This document shows, piece after piece, positions 45,822 to 55,375 of a stretch of 64,000 bases of DNA. Below the pieces are notes generated by a model. It saw nothing but the letters and a program-made list of their open reading frames with translations. It did not search any database and was not told the origin of the DNA. Each line of letters opens with the position of its first letter. Position 1 is the stretch's first letter. The position numbers and the translations under genes were made by a program. This DNA comes from Clostridium tagluense (GTDB lineage Bacteria > Bacillota > Clostridia > Clostridiales > Clostridiaceae): NCBI RefSeq assembly GCF_003865095.1, contig NZ_BHYK01000006.1, positions 69,878 through 133,877 on the forward strand, written 5' to 3'.

Positions 45822-46667
45822 CTAATTATATATATATTCATTATTGTGCTTATCTATTTTTTCTATTTTATTCACTTTAATTATTGGAATCACAGTAATT
45901 TGTCCACTTTTAGAATCCACATATTCTCGCTCCCCAAGTGTTCCCTCTACATTTACCCAGGTGCCTTCTGTGAATGATTTTTTCTCGGAATAACCACACA
46001 AAATTCCCAAGGGCTGTGCATCTGCAGCGCAACAACTTACAATAATTCTAGATAATATAAATTCCCCTTCATTAAGTCCCTTTTGTTTATATATGAATCC
46101 TTTGGTATTAATAACTCTACCAACATAATTATGCGGATTTCCATATATATCTTCATAAGTTTTTATAAAATTTTCTTTAGTAATATCTATAGTTCCACCT
46201 TTTACTGCTACTATATTTTCTAAAGACTTATTTAATGAAACGTTAGCGCTGTCAATAGAATTAATGTGTTCTTCATTATGCCCACATACCTCTGTTCCAT
46301 CCGCTAGAACTTTATGTTTATGCTTTAAGTTACTAATTTTCAACTGTGAAGTTAATGAAAACCCCTTGTTTATTGCGCTGTAAGTGCTCATACCCACCGG
46401 TTTTAATAGAAATCCTAAAGCAAGTGGGATTAAAAACATGATATATCCAATTTTCAACCTTTTAGCCTTTTTAACTGCGTAAATATTTTTTCCTTGGAAA
46501 ATAAGCAAAGCAATAAAAAAGTATAATGCAAATTTTACGTATTTAACCATTTTGGGATGTACAAATAAAGTTATTTTATTTGTACTTATTATCATATAAA
46601 AATAACAAGTGAAGCCTGTGAGTATAAGAAACCATATGAATTCATTTAAATTTAACTTCTTTTTCAA
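45822..46667 (-). CDS. TIGR03943/DUF1980 membrane-anchored partner of a metal permease (YcgQ-like)
   Basis: The 281-residue protein has two to four N-terminal membrane helices (about 12-110) and a soluble C-terminal domain with VISCCAADAQPLGILC and GTWVNVEGTLG, the TIGR03943 signature. A His/Cys-bearing linker HKHKVLADGTEVCGHNEEH may bind metal. Proteins of this family are encoded next to UPF0718 permeases, as here and as YcgR-YcgQ in Bacillus, and are linked to metal transport. The TTG start follows AGGAGGAAAGG. It is 98 bases after the permease gene. Confidence 0.85.
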   Translation of the reverse strand: MKKKLNLNEFIWFLILTGFTCYFYMIISTNKITLFVHPKMVKYVKFALYFFIALLIFQGKNIYAVKKAKRLKIGYIMFLIPLALGFLLKPVGMSTYSAINKGFSLTSQLKISNLKHKHKVLADGTEVCGHNEEHINSIDSANVSLNKSLENIVAVKGGTIDITKENFIKTYEDIYGNPHNYVGRVINTKGFIYKQKGLNEGEFILSRIIVSCCAADAQPLGILCGYSEKKSFTEGTWVNVEGTLGEREYVDSKSGQITVIPIIKVNKIEKIDKHNNEYIYN

Positions 46668-46765
46668 ACCTTTCCTCCTTATAGCATCCTGTGATTGGAT
46701 AATAATTATTAATTAATATATCCCTTGTAGCTACTTATTATAGATTTATCCATATAAAGAATTAT

Positions 46766-47899
46766 CTATAAAGTTAAAGCATTGCTTAACACCTCAAGAG
46801 GAAATATATTTGCTATAACAGCTAAAATAAAGCAAATAGTAATTATAAGAAAAATAAGTTTGGCTACAAAATTTAATTTAAAACTTCCACAAAGCATAAT
46901 TGTATTTTTTATATCTAACATAGGCCCTAAAATTAAAAATCCTAAAATTGAACCTGAGGTAAATTGACCTAAAAAACCTCTAGCTATAAATGCATCTGTT
47001 TCTGAACAAACTGATAATACAAAAGCAAGCACCATCATCACTATTATAGAGGATAACACTCCACCACCTATTGATAAAATATATGTTTTAGGTATAAAAA
47101 CTTGCATACATGTAGATAAGAAAACCCCCATTATAAAGAATCTACCTATGTCATATAGCTCTGCACTTGTATGTGATATTATTTCCTCTATATTACGTAT
47201 AATCACATTGCCTGCTTTACTATGATTATGACTATGTCCACAAGAACAGTTATCATGATTATGTTTAAGATTTTGCAGAGTATGATGTCCACAACCGCAA
47301 TCAGCCTTATGTAATCTTCCTCTAGGCTTTTTAACTGCTTGTGGCTTAAAAGGACTATCTTTATGAAGTACCCCTATAAGAACACCTATTGTTATAGCAC
47401 CAACCATACCAAACATAGCTCTTGCTATTACCATATATGACATTCCCATAAAGGCATAATGTGTTGACAATAAAACCACGGGATTCATTATGGGAACTGA
47501 TAGCATAAATGTAACTGCAATACTTAGTGGAACACCCTTTTTAAGTAGTCTCCTAGTTATAGGAACAATAGCACACTCACATACTGGAAAAACAAGTCCC
47601 ACTAGGGATGCAATTAAAACTCCTACAAATTTATTTTTAGGAATTATTTTAGCAATTGCTTCCTCTGATACAAATATTTGAATTATAGAAGAAGCTAATG
47701 CCCCAATTAGTATAAATGGTATACCTTCAAAGATTATACTAAGAAAAATTGTAGAAAAATCATTAATAATCCTAGAATCAAATTTAATAACTGTAGTACT
47801 CTGTGCAAAATATATGCCCAATAGTAAGACTATGATGATAATTAAAATTTTTATTAGGTTAATCTCACTATCATAAACTCTTTTATTTTCCTGAATCAA
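46766..47899 (-). CDS. UPF0718/ArsP-type permease with His/Cys-rich cytoplasmic loop (YcgR-like)
   Basis: The 377-residue permease has about eight membrane helices and the family motifs FEGIPFILIGALASSIIQ, FPVCECAIVPITRRLLKKG and SVCSETDAFIARGF, with the paired Cys residues. Between the two halves (about residues 195-232) is a loop with CGCGHH, HNHDNCSCGHSHNHS, which looks like a metal-binding site. The start is TTG after GGGG. With the TIGR03943 partner it probably exports or handles a divalent metal such as zinc. The exact metal is not known. Confidence 0.85.
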   Translation of the reverse strand: MIQENKRVYDSEINLIKILIIIIVLLLGIYFAQSTTVIKFDSRIINDFSTIFLSIIFEGIPFILIGALASSIIQIFVSEEAIAKIIPKNKFVGVLIASLVGLVFPVCECAIVPITRRLLKKGVPLSIAVTFMLSVPIMNPVVLLSTHYAFMGMSYMVIARAMFGMVGAITIGVLIGVLHKDSPFKPQAVKKPRGRLHKADCGCGHHTLQNLKHNHDNCSCGHSHNHSKAGNVIIRNIEEIISHTSAELYDIGRFFIMGVFLSTCMQVFIPKTYILSIGGGVLSSIIVMMVLAFVLSVCSETDAFIARGFLGQFTSGSILGFLILGPMLDIKNTIMLCGSFKLNFVAKLIFLIITICFILAVIANIFPLEVLSNALTL

Positions 47900-48124
47900 G
47901 TTCCCAACCCCTTACTATTAATATTTATACATTCTGAACTATTATATTATCTTGTAATGCTACTTATGCAATTGCACTTGTTGATTTTTTAATTATAATT
48001 ACATTGTTTTATTTTTTTTAACTTAAATCCAAATTTTTGCTATAAATGTTTTAATTTATGTTGATTTCATTCGAGAAATAATTTATTATGTTATGTGTTG
48101 GACAAATTTAAAAGGAGAGATTAT

Positions 48125-50125
48125 ATGAAATTTAAAAGTTTTAAAATGAACAGCATTCGTACTAAATTAATTATTAGTTTGGTAGGAATTTGTGTAATTC
48201 CATTAATAATAACAGGTTTTGGCTCTTACAATCAGTCAAAGTCAATTCTCAATAAAAAATTAACAGTCACAAGTAGCCAAACGCTTACAGAAATAAACAA
48301 CGGATTAGTTGATTACTTTAATGGATTTTCTAATATGATTTTAATGGTATCAAGCAATTATGATTTTGTGAATGTTGATACAGGTAATAATGCTAAATAT
48401 ATACCTGATATATTAAAAGGCGTAAAAGAAAGCAACAAAGATATACTTTGTATCTCTTATGGAACTGCCTCTGGCAAGTTTGATACATATCCTAATGATA
48501 AAATGCCTGAGGGATATGATGCAACCACAAGACCTTGGTATAAACAAGCTTTAGAACATAAAGGTCAAGTTATAATAACTCCTGCATATAAAGACCCGGG
48601 AACTGGAAACAATGTTGTTACACTTGCAATAACAGTAGAAAAAAGCGGACAAGTAGTTGGCGTTGTGGGAATAGATTTACCATTAACTACACTTGCACAG
48701 CGAATATCTACAAAGAAAGTAGGTAGTACAGGATATGTGTTTATTTCGGATGTATCAGGAAACATTTTAGCTCATCCACAAAAGGAGCTTATTAACACAA
48801 ATGCAGCCTCCAAGTTGTCTTTTTGGAATAAAGCAAAATCAGAAAATAGTGGTTTTGTTAATTATAAAGATAATGGTACTAAAAAATTTGGAGTCTATCA
48901 AACAAATGCATTAACAGGTTGGAAGCTCGTAGCTACTTTAGATGAAAGCGAACTATCCAGTGATACAAAATCTATTTTACAAACAACCTTTTTAATGATA
49001 TTGGTAATGGGAATAATTTCAATATTTATGTCATTATTATTAAGCAAGGGGATATCTAATAACATCCTGAAATTAAAAGAAGTATTTGCTAAGGCATCAA
49101 ATGGAGACTTAACGGTGTCTATTAAAGCTTCAACAAAAGATGAATTTAACGATTTAGCTATATCCTTTAATTTAATGATAAAAAATATATCTGATCTTAT
49201 GCATAGTGTTACAAACTCTTCTAAGACGGTACTTCTAACATCAACAAGTCTTACCAATATGTCAGAGGGGGTAACCGCTTCTATAAGTGAAGTAGCAAGT
49301 GCAATAGAGGAAGTTTCCGTAGGTGCAACGCATCAAGCTCAAAATGCTCAAAATGGTGCTTCTCAAATGGAGGACCTATCAAACAGAATAGATAAAATCA
49401 GTGTTAACTCTAATGAAATGGACAAAATTTCAAGCAATACTAAAGATTTAGGCTCAAAAGGCCTATTAATGGTAAATACCTTAATTGAGAAATCAAATAA
49501 GACTAAGATAGCTACTGCAGAGGTTAACAATATAGTGCAAGATATGAATGAAAGCACTAAGCAAATAAATGCAATCTCTGAAACAATAGCCAATATAACA
49601 GAGCAAACTAATCTTTTATCATTAAATGCAAGTATTGAATCTGCACGTGCAGGTGAAGCCGGCAGAGGATTTGCTGTAGTTGCAAACGAAATAAGAAAAC
49701 TTGCTGACCAGTCAAAAACTTCAACTGAAGAAATAAAGGCAATTATAGCAAGCATACAGAAAAAGTCAGATGTAGCGGTAAATGCTATTAAATCCACTGA
49801 AACTGTAGTAAATGAGCAAGAGTTAGCGGTAGTTCAAACCCAGGAGATATTTAGTGAAATTCTAAAATCAATTGAAGTAATGATTACTAAAGTTGATGAA
49901 GTAAAAATATCTATTATTGATATAAATGAGAAAAAACAATCTACAGTATTAGAAATCGAAAATATTTCTGCAATATCAGAACAAACAGCTGCCTCTTCAG
50001 AACAAGTTACAGCTTCTACAGAAGAAATAACAGCCACTATGGAAGAGTTTACAAAGCATTCAGGTGAGCTACAAATCTTAGCCGAGCAGTTAGGGTCAGA
50101 AATAAATAAATTTAAAATTAATTAA
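48125..50125 (+). CDS. Methyl-accepting chemotaxis protein with dCache sensor
   Basis: The start is the ATG of [10 protein letters not shown], 8 bases after AAGGAGAG; an upstream frame from 48095 is not supported. The 666-residue receptor has a signal anchor (about 15-37) and an extracellular dCache_1 domain (about 40-280) with [21 protein letters not shown] and [15 protein letters not shown] second membrane helix (about 292-312), a HAMP domain (about 313-365) and a signalling domain with [24 protein letters not shown], split here into [15 protein letters not shown] and [19 protein letters not shown], follow. The TRPWY and Asp residues resemble amino-acid-binding Cache domains; the ligand is a guess. 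No other chemotaxis gene is nearby. Confidence 0.92.
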   Translation: MKFKSFKMNSIRTKLIISLVGICVIPLIITGFGSYNQSKSILNKKLTVTSSQTLTEINNGLVDYFNGFSNMILMVSSNYDFVNVDTGNNAKYIPDILKGVKESNKDILCISYGTASGKFDTYPNDKMPEGYDATTRPWYKQALEHKGQVIITPAYKDPGTGNNVVTLAITVEKSGQVVGVVGIDLPLTTLAQRISTKKVGSTGYVFISDVSGNILAHPQKELINTNAASKLSFWNKAKSENSGFVNYKDNGTKKFGVYQTNALTGWKLVATLDESELSSDTKSILQTTFLMILVMGIISIFMSLLLSKGISNNILKLKEVFAKASNGDLTVSIKASTKDEFNDLAISFNLMIKNISDLMHSVTNSSKTVLLTSTSLTNMSEGVTASISEVASAIEEVSVGATHQAQNAQNGASQMEDLSNRIDKISVNSNEMDKISSNTKDLGSKGLLMVNTLIEKSNKTKIATAEVNNIVQDMNESTKQINAISETIANITEQTNLLSLNASIESARAGEAGRGFAVVANEIRKLADQSKTSTEEIKAIIASIQKKSDVAVNAIKSTETVVNEQELAVVQTQEIFSEILKSIEVMITKVDEVKISIIDINEKKQSTVLEIENISAISEQTAASSEQVTASTEEITATMEEFTKHSGELQILAEQLGSEINKFKIN

Positions 50126-50196
50126 TCATCCTCACTTTCCCTTAAATAAATTCATTAGAATTTCGAGATTTATTACTGAATGTACCCTAAAAGAAA

Positions 50197-50243
50197 AATT
50201 GTCCACAGTAGAACCAAATTTTATGGCTCTACTGTGGACAATT
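50197..50243. terminator. Bidirectional terminator between the MCP gene and trmB
   Basis: AATTGTCCACAGTAGA and TCTACTGTGGACAATT form a perfect 16-bp stem. Both convergent genes end within 75 bases. T runs are short. Confidence 0.8.
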
Positions 50244-50275
50244 GTGCTTCTAACTGTGTTTATATTATTATTTAT

Positions 50276-50929
50276 CTATATTAGTTTAGCCCTCAAAAAC
50301 ATAGCTTTCATGCCCAGGCTCGCAAATTTAGCTTCATACTCTGTAACTACATTTTCTTTAAAATCACTATTATGCAAGTCATAGGTTGAAAATAATATTT
50401 CAAATCCACATTCTTTGAAATACTCTACTGAGTCCTCAAATAACTCTGTGTCATCTGTTTTAAACCAAACTTCAGATCCTGTCTTTAAGAATTTCTTATA
50501 ATTTGTTAAAAATTTAGTGTGAGTTAATCTTCTTTTGTTATGTCTTTCCTTTGGCCAAGGGTTACAGAAATTTATATAAATTCTACTTATCTCATCTTTT
50601 GCAAAAACATCATCAATAAGCATTATATTTAGAGGCATAAGTCTTACATTTAGATTTTCTGACCCTTTAACTTCCCTTACCTTTATTACTTTTCTAAGGG
50701 CAAATACTAGCACCTCATCTTTTAAATCTATACCTACAAAATTAATATTAGGATTTTGCTTAGATTTTTCTGATATAAATCCACCCATGCCACAGCCTAG
50801 TTCTAAATGTATTTCATTAGTATTTTTAAATTCGTCATTCCATTTTCCTTTATGAACATAATGATCTGTTACTACAATATGGCTAGACTCTAGCTCTGGC
50901 CTAGCCCAATATTTTTTTCTTAGGCGCAT
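50276..50929 (-). CDS. trmB: tRNA (guanine-N7-)-methyltransferase
   Basis: The 217-residue SAM methyltransferase forms m7G46 in t[23 protein letters not shown] is the SAM-binding motif, [12 protein letters not shown] follows, and [19 protein letters not shown] is the diagnostic TrmB catalytic and tRNA-binding motif. GGAG precedes the ATG. It is a single-gene unit. Confidence 0.95.
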   Translation of the reverse strand: MRLRKKYWARPELESSHIVVTDHYVHKGKWNDEFKNTNEIHLELGCGMGGFISEKSKQNPNINFVGIDLKDEVLVFALRKVIKVREVKGSENLNVRLMPLNIMLIDDVFAKDEISRIYINFCNPWPKERHNKRRLTHTKFLTNYKKFLKTGSEVWFKTDDTELFEDSVEYFKECGFEILFSTYDLHNSDFKENVVTEYEAKFASLGMKAMFLRAKLI

Positions 50930-51050
50930 ATACTTTTCTCCTTTTATTTATATATTAAAAAATTACTACATAATTTTTCTCAAATTCACTTTATTATTAT
51001 ATCACAGGAATTGCACTAAACAAACTTTATACTTCTAAATTTGCATTAGT

Positions 51051-51140
51051 TATTAACTGTCTCTACCTTAAAGGTGAATTAATTGTTACCTGTCCCCAAC
51101 CTTTTAACATTTAAACATCAATTAGTTGTTACCTGTCCCC
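51051..51140 (-). repeat. Three REP-like repeats at the ABC-operon 3' end
   Basis: On the minus strand GGGGACAGGTAACAACT lies at 51125-51140, a second copy of the same AGGTAACAA variant at 51082-51097, and a decayed one at 51051-51064. The first begins 2 bases past the permease stop codon. Confidence 0.88.
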
Positions 51141-51142
51141 AC

Positions 51143-52288
51143 CTAAATGAATCTTTCTACATTTCTATCTTTTTTTATTTTATAAACTGAAATCAGAAAA
51201 AACGCAAGTGCAAAACCTAACAATATTGTTATATTCCACAATATATCTTTAAACTGCGCTCCTGTTTGAAGCTTTCTTATAGCTCCCAGCGCCCAACTTT
51301 GTGGAATGAAATCTGATAGTCTTTGAAGATATTCTGGCATCATAGAAACTGGCCAAAAACAACCACCTAGCATACAAGAAGGTGTAATTATTAAGGTGGA
51401 TAGATTACTAGCTGATGCAGAAGATTTTGCAAATGCCACTATTGCAAGCCCAATTGATACAGCTACTACTCCAAAGCTCATTAATATAATTAGTAACTGC
51501 ATAGTTGGTACATGCATGTTATATTTTAGAATTTTAGTAGCTAAAAACATAACTATAGTAATCTGAATAAACACAATAAACAAATTTACTATTACATTGG
51601 AAGTCATATACTGTTTTGAGCTTACGGGTGAAGTACATATCCTCTGGTAGGTTCTTTCTCTTTTTTCTTTTAAAATCAATGTTGAGGTTGTAGTTGTTCC
51701 CATTAACATTACCATAATAAATAATCCCATTGTATTTTGTGTTGAACTTCTTCCCTTTGTATTATCCGTTACAAATTTACTTTGGAGTGTTAACTCCTGT
51801 TTTGAGTAGCCTTTATATATTTTATTAAAAACTTCTTCTTTTCCATTTGCAGCTTTTGATATACTCATTAGATTTCCCATATACATATCTATATAATTTT
51901 CTATCCACACAGTAGCATCCTGACCTTTTATAGATATTATTTGAATATTTTCCATGTTCCTTTTTAATATTTTCTCCTTCATATTTTCAGGGATTATTAA
52001 TGCAAATTGCACATCCCCATTGGATACTTTATCTTCTAAATTTTCTTCGTTTATTGGCACTATTTTAAATTTCTCAGTAGAATCTAAATATTTAAGCATA
52101 TCCACAGCTATTTCTGTATTATCTTTATTAATAACTCCCAGGGATACTTTAGAATCAGAAGACGGCCCTTGCAAGCTCATAAAAATCAGAACAAGAACTA
52201 TAGGTAATATTATATATACTACTATATTAGATTTTTTTTTAAATATAATTTTAAACATATTTTGTGCTATCAAAAAAATATTCCTCAT
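51143..52288 (-). CDS. ABC-2 type exporter permease
   Basis: The 381-residue protein has a first helix at about 20-40 (IVVYIILPIVLVLIF), a large extracellular domain, and five C-terminal helices. The conserved ABC-2 segment has KRERTYQRICTSPVSSKQY and MLGGCFWPVSMMPEYLQRLS. It belongs to the YhgE/LinY-like ABC2_membrane_3 class of drug or lipid exporters. It overlaps in its ribosome binding site with the upstream permease gene, whose stop is 1 base before its start. It is probably a half-permease of a heterodimer. Confidence 0.88.
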   Translation of the reverse strand: MRNIFLIAQNMFKIIFKKKSNIVVYIILPIVLVLIFMSLQGPSSDSKVSLGVINKDNTEIAVDMLKYLDSTEKFKIVPINEENLEDKVSNGDVQFALIIPENMKEKILKRNMENIQIISIKGQDATVWIENYIDMYMGNLMSISKAANGKEEVFNKIYKGYSKQELTLQSKFVTDNTKGRSSTQNTMGLFIMVMLMGTTTTSTLILKEKRERTYQRICTSPVSSKQYMTSNVIVNLFIVFIQITIVMFLATKILKYNMHVPTMQLLIILMSFGVVAVSIGLAIVAFAKSSASASNLSTLIITPSCMLGGCFWPVSMMPEYLQRLSDFIPQSWALGAIRKLQTGAQFKDILWNITILLGFALAFFLISVYKIKKDRNVERFI

Positions 52289-52289
52289 G

Positions 52290-53417
52290 TTATGCCCTCT
52301 CCTTTCTAAATATCAAGGTAGATATAGTTAAAAATACTGTAGCTGCTATTAAATTAATAGCAATGGTACCAAATACCTGACTAAAATTCCCACCGTATAT
52401 TACTTTAAAAATAGTGTCATTTGACCATCTTACTGGAGAAAATTTTGCTATATTAAATAGAAGTTCACTATTAAACTGTTCTAATGGAACATATCCGCCG
52501 CCAAGAAAAATCATGACAGGTACCATTATATTTAATACTCCTGACATTGCTGCTTCAGAATTAAAGATAAAAGCAGCTCCTATTCCTAAGGCTATTGACA
52601 TAAAGGCTTCTGATGCCATTATTAAAAATATTATTCCTGGATTATTTCCCCAATCTACTTTTAAAACATATCTACTAAAAATTATCACTATTAATAATTG
52701 AAATAATAGACTTACAAAAGATCCAATATTCTTTCCTATAAAATATTCATATTTTTTTATAGGAGAAGTTAATATTCTATTCCCTGTCTTTCTTGTTTTT
52801 TCTCCCCTGATGCCATAAGCCCCTGACATAGCACCATACATTATAATTAAGGTTGTCATTGTTACTCCATAATAATCAATTGCTCTTGGCCGCTTTTTTT
52901 TATCAATGGATTTTACCTCTACATACTTTTTAGAATCTTCTTTTAAAACTTCCTTTACAGCCTTCGGATTAACCTTTGCTATTTCTGATATAACATTATA
53001 TTTTTGTACAAAAGCTTGGAAAATGCCTTCTACAAATGCAGCTTCAACGTTATATCTTTCGTTTTTAAAAAGCTTTATTTTATTTTCACTATCATTAAAA
53101 TCTATATAGCAGGCATATTGTGTTTCCTTAACACTATTAATCCCACTATCATATTCTTGTATTTTCGTAGGTTTTATTCCAAGTTTTTCTATTTTTTTTA
53201 TAAACTCTTCAAAAGCCTGCGCCCTTTGGCCTTGACCCTCAATAGAGTAAACTATCTTTGGATTATCAAACATTAATGAACTTCCCTCCATACCACCAGA
53301 GAAAGCAGTTCCTAAAATCCACATAAGAACTATAGGAAATGCTATCATTATACCCATTATTTGCTTATTTCTTATATTATGCTTTATTTCCTTCAATACT
53401 ATATTAAAAATCCTCAT
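52290..53417 (-). CDS. ABC-2 type exporter permease
   Basis: The 375-residue protein shares the architecture of its neighbour: helix at about 20-40, extracellular domain of about 130 residues, then GEKTRKTGNRILTSPIKKYE and GGGYVPLEQFNSELLFNIAKFSP in the membrane half. A strong AGGAGG site precedes the ATG. The two permeases and the upstream ATPase form a complete exporter. Substrate unknown; antibiotic or lipid export is usual for sets placed next to LuxR-type two-component systems. Confidence 0.88.
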   Translation of the reverse strand: MRIFNIVLKEIKHNIRNKQIMGIMIAFPIVLMWILGTAFSGGMEGSSLMFDNPKIVYSIEGQGQRAQAFEEFIKKIEKLGIKPTKIQEYDSGINSVKETQYACYIDFNDSENKIKLFKNERYNVEAAFVEGIFQAFVQKYNVISEIAKVNPKAVKEVLKEDSKKYVEVKSIDKKKRPRAIDYYGVTMTTLIIMYGAMSGAYGIRGEKTRKTGNRILTSPIKKYEYFIGKNIGSFVSLLFQLLIVIIFSRYVLKVDWGNNPGIIFLIMASEAFMSIALGIGAAFIFNSEAAMSGVLNIMVPVMIFLGGGYVPLEQFNSELLFNIAKFSPVRWSNDTIFKVIYGGNFSQVFGTIAINLIAATVFLTISTLIFRKERA

Positions 53418-53470
53418 TCCTATCCTCCTTGTATTCCTTATAAGTGCATAATTTTTATTAACAGTTATGC

Positions 53471-54406
53471 CTAATCTCTAAGTTTTCTTCCCGTTAGAGT
53501 AAGGAATACTGACTCTAAATCTGGATTTTTACTTTCTATATTCTTAATAGAAATATTATTGCTGGTGAAATATAATATTATCTTATCTAAATTAGTAACA
53601 TCTTTTTTGCTTTCTATTTTAATTTTCTCATCCTGGACTTCTATTTGCACAACTCCAGGTATTGCCTTAACTTGCTCTATATTAAGCACTTCTACATCTT
53701 CTACAGTAATCTCAACATAATTTACATCTGTAACTATAGACTTTAACTCTTCCACAGTTCCTTGTGCAATTACTTTTCCATGGTCCATTATAGCTATATT
53801 CCCACATATAGCCTCTACCTCTTCCATATAGTGAGTAGTGTAAATTATAGTACATCCCAATAAGTTTAATTTTTTTACAGATTGTAATATATGATTTCTT
53901 GATTGAGGATCAATTCCTACTGTTGGTTCGTCCATTATAATTAGCTTAGGTCTATGAGCTATAGAGCATGCAATATTTAATCGTCTTTTCATTCCACCTG
54001 AAAAACTTTTTGGATACTGTTTTTTCTTATCTAAAAGTCCAACAAACTCTAGTGCCTCTTCTACTTTTTCTTTAAGCTCAGACCCTTTTAATCCATAAAG
54101 ACTAGCAAAAAACTTAACATTTTCATAGGCTGTTAAATCTTCATAAATAGCGATTTCTTGAGGTACCACACCAATATTTTGCTTAATATACGTGCTACTG
54201 CTTTCAATGCCTTTACCTAAAATTTCAATTTTACCTTTATCCATTGTAAGTAATCCACATAATATATTTATAATAGTACTCTTACCTGCTCCATTAGGCC
54301 CGAGTAGCCCATAAATTTCACCTTCTTCTATAGATAAGCTTGCATTATCTACTGCTATTACATCTTTGAATTTTTTGGTTAATCCTTCAATTTTAACTAT
54401 CTTCAT
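53471..54406 (-). CDS. ABC exporter ATP-binding protein
   Basis: The start is the ATG of MKIVKIEGLTKKF, 7 bases after GAGGGG; an upstream frame to 54445 lacks a ribosome binding site. The 311-residue ATPase has Walker A GPNGAGKSTIINIL, signature YPKSFSGGMKRRLNIA and Walker B PKLIIMDEPTVGIDP. A C-terminal regulatory extension of about 90 residues follows, as in DrrA-type drug exporters. It is the first gene of the exporter operon, downstream of the two-component genes. Confidence 0.92.
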   Translation of the reverse strand: MKIVKIEGLTKKFKDVIAVDNASLSIEEGEIYGLLGPNGAGKSTIINILCGLLTMDKGKIEILGKGIESSSTYIKQNIGVVPQEIAIYEDLTAYENVKFFASLYGLKGSELKEKVEEALEFVGLLDKKKQYPKSFSGGMKRRLNIACSIAHRPKLIIMDEPTVGIDPQSRNHILQSVKKLNLLGCTIIYTTHYMEEVEAICGNIAIMDHGKVIAQGTVEELKSIVTDVNYVEITVEDVEVLNIEQVKAIPGVVQIEVQDEKIKIESKKDVTNLDKIILYFTSNNISIKNIESKNPDLESVFLTLTGRKLRD

Positions 54407-54445
54407 ATATAACCCCTCTTTATAATTTTTGTTGTTTAAGTACAT

Positions 54446-54624
54446 TTAAATAATAAGTCAATATGCTCGTCTATTTCATGTAACTTATATTTCTATTATA
54501 TAAAAAAAATGACTTTCTAATAAGTAGTGAAAGTCACCTTTTCTATATGACTAAAGTCACATAAGGCACATGAAAATAAATAGACTAGTCTTCTGACTTG
54601 TTATTTACTTTCATGTGCCTTATA
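54446..54624. repeat. Nested inverted repeats between response regulator and ABC operon
   Basis: ATAAGGCACATGAAA at 54561 and TTTCATGTGCCTTAT ending at 54623 form a perfect 15-bp stem right at the response-regulator stop. The CATGAAA...GACTTGTTATTT stretch inside it is also repeated in inverted form at 54446-54483, about 120 bases away. TGACTAAAGTCA (54548-54559) is a near-palindrome that could be a regulator site. The outer pair includes a TTGACT box that may belong to the ABC promoter. Confidence 0.7.
54502..54538 (-). terminator. Terminator of the two-component operon
   Basis: On the minus strand TGACTTTC and GAAAGTCA pair around an 11-base loop and are followed by TTTTTTT. It separates the response-regulator gene from the ABC operon. 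Confidence 0.85.
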
Positions 54625-55257
54625 TTATATTTCTCCTTGTAGATAATATATCGCAATTTGTGTTCTATGTTTCAAACCAGTCTTATTCAAAATAGAAGTG
54701 ATATAGTTTTTAACTGTCCCCTCTGATATATAGAGTTTATTAGAGATTTCCTTATTAGAAAGACCTTCTGAAATAGCTTTTACTACATCTATTTCTCTTT
54801 CGGTAAAGGTATCTCCCTTTGGAACTTTATCTTGCCTAGAGGTTTTAAATCCTTGTGTAACCTTATCTAATATTACATCTTGCATAACAATATTGCCCCC
54901 AAAAACAGTCTTAATAGCATCTTTTATTTTATCTGGGGAATTATTTTTCAAAAGATATCCTCTCGCTCCATTTTTTAAAGCCTCAAATATATATTCATCC
55001 TCATCAAATGTAGTTAAAATTAAGGTTTTAGTTGTGGTTTTCATTGCTATTTCCCGTACTGCTTGTACCCCATTCATAACTGGCATCCTAACATCCAATA
55101 ATGCTACATCTACAGTTTCCTCAATACACATCTCTAGGGCTTCTAATCCATTTGAGACGCAACCGACCACTTCAAATTCACTATCCAATCCAAGTATAAT
55201 CTTAAGTCCTTCTCTTATAAGTATATCATCATCAGCTATCAAAACTTTAATTGCCAT
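54625..55257 (-). CDS. NarL/LuxR-family response regulator
   Basis: The 210-residue protein has a receiver domain (about 3-118: VLIADDDILIREGL acidic pocket, VDVALLDVRMPVMNG phosphoacceptor Asp, TTFDEDEY, LLKNNSP Lys). A LuxR-type helix-turn-helix follows (about 145-205: TEREIDVVKAISEGLSNKEI, YISEGTVKNYITSILNKTGL). It follows the kinase gene by 106 bases that hold two REPs. The obvious target is the neighbouring ABC exporter operon. Confidence 0.93.
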   Translation of the reverse strand: MAIKVLIADDDILIREGLKIILGLDSEFEVVGCVSNGLEALEMCIEETVDVALLDVRMPVMNGVQAVREIAMKTTTKTLILTTFDEDEYIFEALKNGARGYLLKNNSPDKIKDAIKTVFGGNIVMQDVILDKVTQGFKTSRQDKVPKGDTFTEREIDVVKAISEGLSNKEISNKLYISEGTVKNYITSILNKTGLKHRTQIAIYYLQGEI

Positions 55258-55315
55258 ACCCCTAACCCCTTATTTATTTTTTATTCCTTCTTCCTAATTA
55301 ATAAATGTGCATTAG

Positions 55316-55375
55316 TTCTTAACTGTCCCCCACCTTTTCACCCTTCTAAACATTCATTAGTTGTTAACTGTCCCC
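55316..55375 (-). repeat. Two REP-like repeats at the kinase gene 3' end
   Basis: On the minus strand GGGGACAGTTAACAACT at 55360-55375 lies across the end of the kinase gene, and a copy with one substitution lies at 55316-55331. The inner copy supplies Gly-Asp-Ser and the TAA stop of the kinase. Confidence 0.9.

Noticed and set aside
48095-48124. Upstream extension of the chemoreceptor gene
   Set aside because: The AAGGAGAG site lies downstream of that start and fits the ATG at 48125.
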